From Absidia repens (taxonomy: Eukaryota > Mucoromycota > Mucoromycetes > Mucorales > Cunninghamellaceae), in the NCBI GenBank assembly GCA_002105175.1, contig MCGE01000001.1, positions 1,240,001 to 1,304,000 of the forward strand: 64,000 bases of DNA, given 5' to 3'. This document shows, one piece after another, positions 62,531 to 64,000 of the stretch. A model generated the notes under the pieces. That model made no database searches. It was not told the DNA's origin and saw only the letters and a program-made list of their open reading frames with translations. How positions within the stretch are numbered: the first letter of the stretch is position 1; each line of letters opens with the position of its first letter. Position numbers and translations under genes: made by a program.

Positions 62531-64000
62531 TCGAATGAGTTTGCCAACGAAATTGATGTCCTAAAAAAAAGGGGCAGTATGTGTGCGGTGTTTAAATGTT
62601 TGTGGGGAAAGGCACTTACCTTTTTCAGAAGGAAAGAAATAAAACGAGTTTGCTACATAAAAAACACACACCAAAAAAAAAAAAAAAGATAGCATGTGTG
62701 AGGACTAAAGTTAGGGAATAGAGACAATATGTTTTTATTCATGTTTACCTTGTATTGTGCGTCACCATCACACAGTAACCAGCAAAAGAAATAAAACCAT
62801 CACAACCATACCACAGTACAGAGTCCAGTGATGTCCAATTGACGTATGTGCTACGTTAAAATATTGGCGCCTTGCCCAAGGACTGAATAGCCAGAGAGAA
62901 CGCAGGATAGGCCGACCAAAGATGCAACCCCCATGCGAACGTGACTAAACCAATACCAACTAATGTTGCCCCTTACTGCTGTGACCAGGTGTGGAACGCA
63001 CTCTAACGGACCCCCCATGCGCCTTAGGACAACATCTGATTGTTATATACCAAGCACATCTCCAGCTCAGTAAAACAATCATCATCTATCATCCATCATC
63101 CGGATTACCCCAGATTATCCAGAGATAAAAAGGCCATCCTCGCAAATCACAGCAGCAGCATTCAACGACCTTACATCCCCCCACAAGCCCCACCTACTTG
63201 AACCTGCAAAGGAACATAAGACGTTCGGACAACACCCAACACACACCACCACAAAAACCCTGGCCAGTGAGATGATTGAGATGATCAAGATAAAAAAAAA
63301 AACACCACCATCGTTGTCAGATCCAAAGTCAAAACAAGGTCAGCATCATCAACACAAGACTGGCCGAATTCAAAAAGAGGGAGAGAGAAAGATTATTAGC
63401 AAGCTCCACTTTCAACATAGTCGCCTTCTCATTCATGCTCTGTCTTACATTCCCAAAGGTGTAGGATCTTGTTCAATAAAAAGCGCCTGTGAGTCAAATA
63501 ACAAATTCAGACATACTAAGATCGTCAATCTATAAAACGAATGATACCCTATCAGTACGCTCCATTTTCATTCTGGTCGTCTTCTACTATTCTATTTCTT
63601 ACATTCAACGGCGTACAGTCTTCATAAAACACCCCCAGTGTCGACGTTCAAATCAAGTAAGAAGACTGCGGTCAAACAATGAATAAAAAAGAGAGTTAAA
63701 AGAAAAGAAAAAGAGCAAGGGGGAAAAGGTCTATTTTTGTCCACACTGGTTATCACTGCCGGATATTCGGTAAAACATATTTTTCTACAAGCCCAAAACT
63801 TTCTTTTTGTGCATGGGTTGGATTTTTTTTTTTTTTTTGTGGGTTGTGCGATAAATCGCAAATGTGAAGTGATGCAGGAAAATGGTTCGTTGGATGGGAT
63901 AATTGATTTTATTGACTCTTGTAGAAATAAACTAGTTTGTAATAGCAAGGGGATAAAGTGATAAATTTTTGTAAGGGCTTAGGCTGATTGCGCTGGGGCA
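62531..64000. other. Unassigned right edge
   Basis: No recognisable gene. Non-repetitive DNA with a diverged direct repeat: GCTCCA(C/T)TTTCA followed by GTCGCCTTCT / GTCGTCTTCT and TTACATTC appears near 63402 and again near 63560. Short plus-strand frames have no domains. Any gene at the edge would begin beyond the window. Confidence 0.45.

Overview
The window looks like nuclear DNA from a filamentous early-diverging fungus, most likely Mucoromycota/Mucorales. Evidence: nearly every gene is split by short (about 45-140 nt) GT-AG introns, often with a T tract just before the acceptor. It carries a fungal P-type proton ATPase, a Medusa-type regulator, GATA and TALE homeobox regulators rich in Gln/Ser tracts, and a Rheb much like that of fission yeast. 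Intergenic DNA is AT-rich with very long A or T homopolymers. Genus cannot be told from the sequence alone.

Layout. 1-10.5 kb: the 3' part of VPS4 (+), a two-finger GATA factor (+) and PMA1 (-). 10.5-16 kb: a gene-poor stretch with repeat copy A and a 111-bp tandem duplication. 16-22.8 kb: a membrane-anchored ER FKBP (-), a TFB1M-type rRNA dimethyltransferase (-), a PX-domain protein (+) and the mRNA-export adaptor YRA1/ALYREF (+). 22.8-28.5 kb: a second gene-poor stretch with repeat copies B and C. 28.5-42.1 kb: medA (-), Rheb (+), VPS60 (-), a UFO1-like F-box/WD40/UIM protein (+), RPB12 (-) and eIF2B-beta (+). 42.1-44 kb: repeat copy D. 44-52.7 kb: a PAQR receptor (-), a TALE homeobox gene (+), a Nudix hydrolase (-), an ECM3-like carrier (+) and VPS22 (-). 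52.7-54.5 kb: repeat copy E. 54.5-59.7 kb: ATG6/beclin (-), NAD-dependent glycerol-3-phosphate dehydrogenase (+) and a small intronless secreted Cys-rich protein (+). 59.7-64 kb: mostly non-coding, with a short repeat copy F.

Twenty-two protein genes are supported. For every gene except the 5'-truncated VPS4 and YRA1, the exon lengths sum to a whole number of codons with consistent splice phases. Themes: endosomal sorting and autophagy (VPS4, VPS60, VPS22, ATG6, PX protein), growth and stress control (Rheb, eIF2B-beta, UFO1-like), core expression (RPB12, YRA1, TFB1M) and development (GATA, medA, homeobox). Nothing suggests operons, but several divergent pairs share short promoter regions.

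Most noteworthy: a dispersed non-coding repeat family of about 0.7-1.2 kb (six copies, all in one orientation); a YRA1 reading frame that breaks exactly at an A_AAA_AAG heptamer; two GC-AG introns with the same donor context; and a strongly codon-biased, intronless secreted protein gene. No tRNA, rRNA, CRISPR array or clear autonomous transposon was seen.
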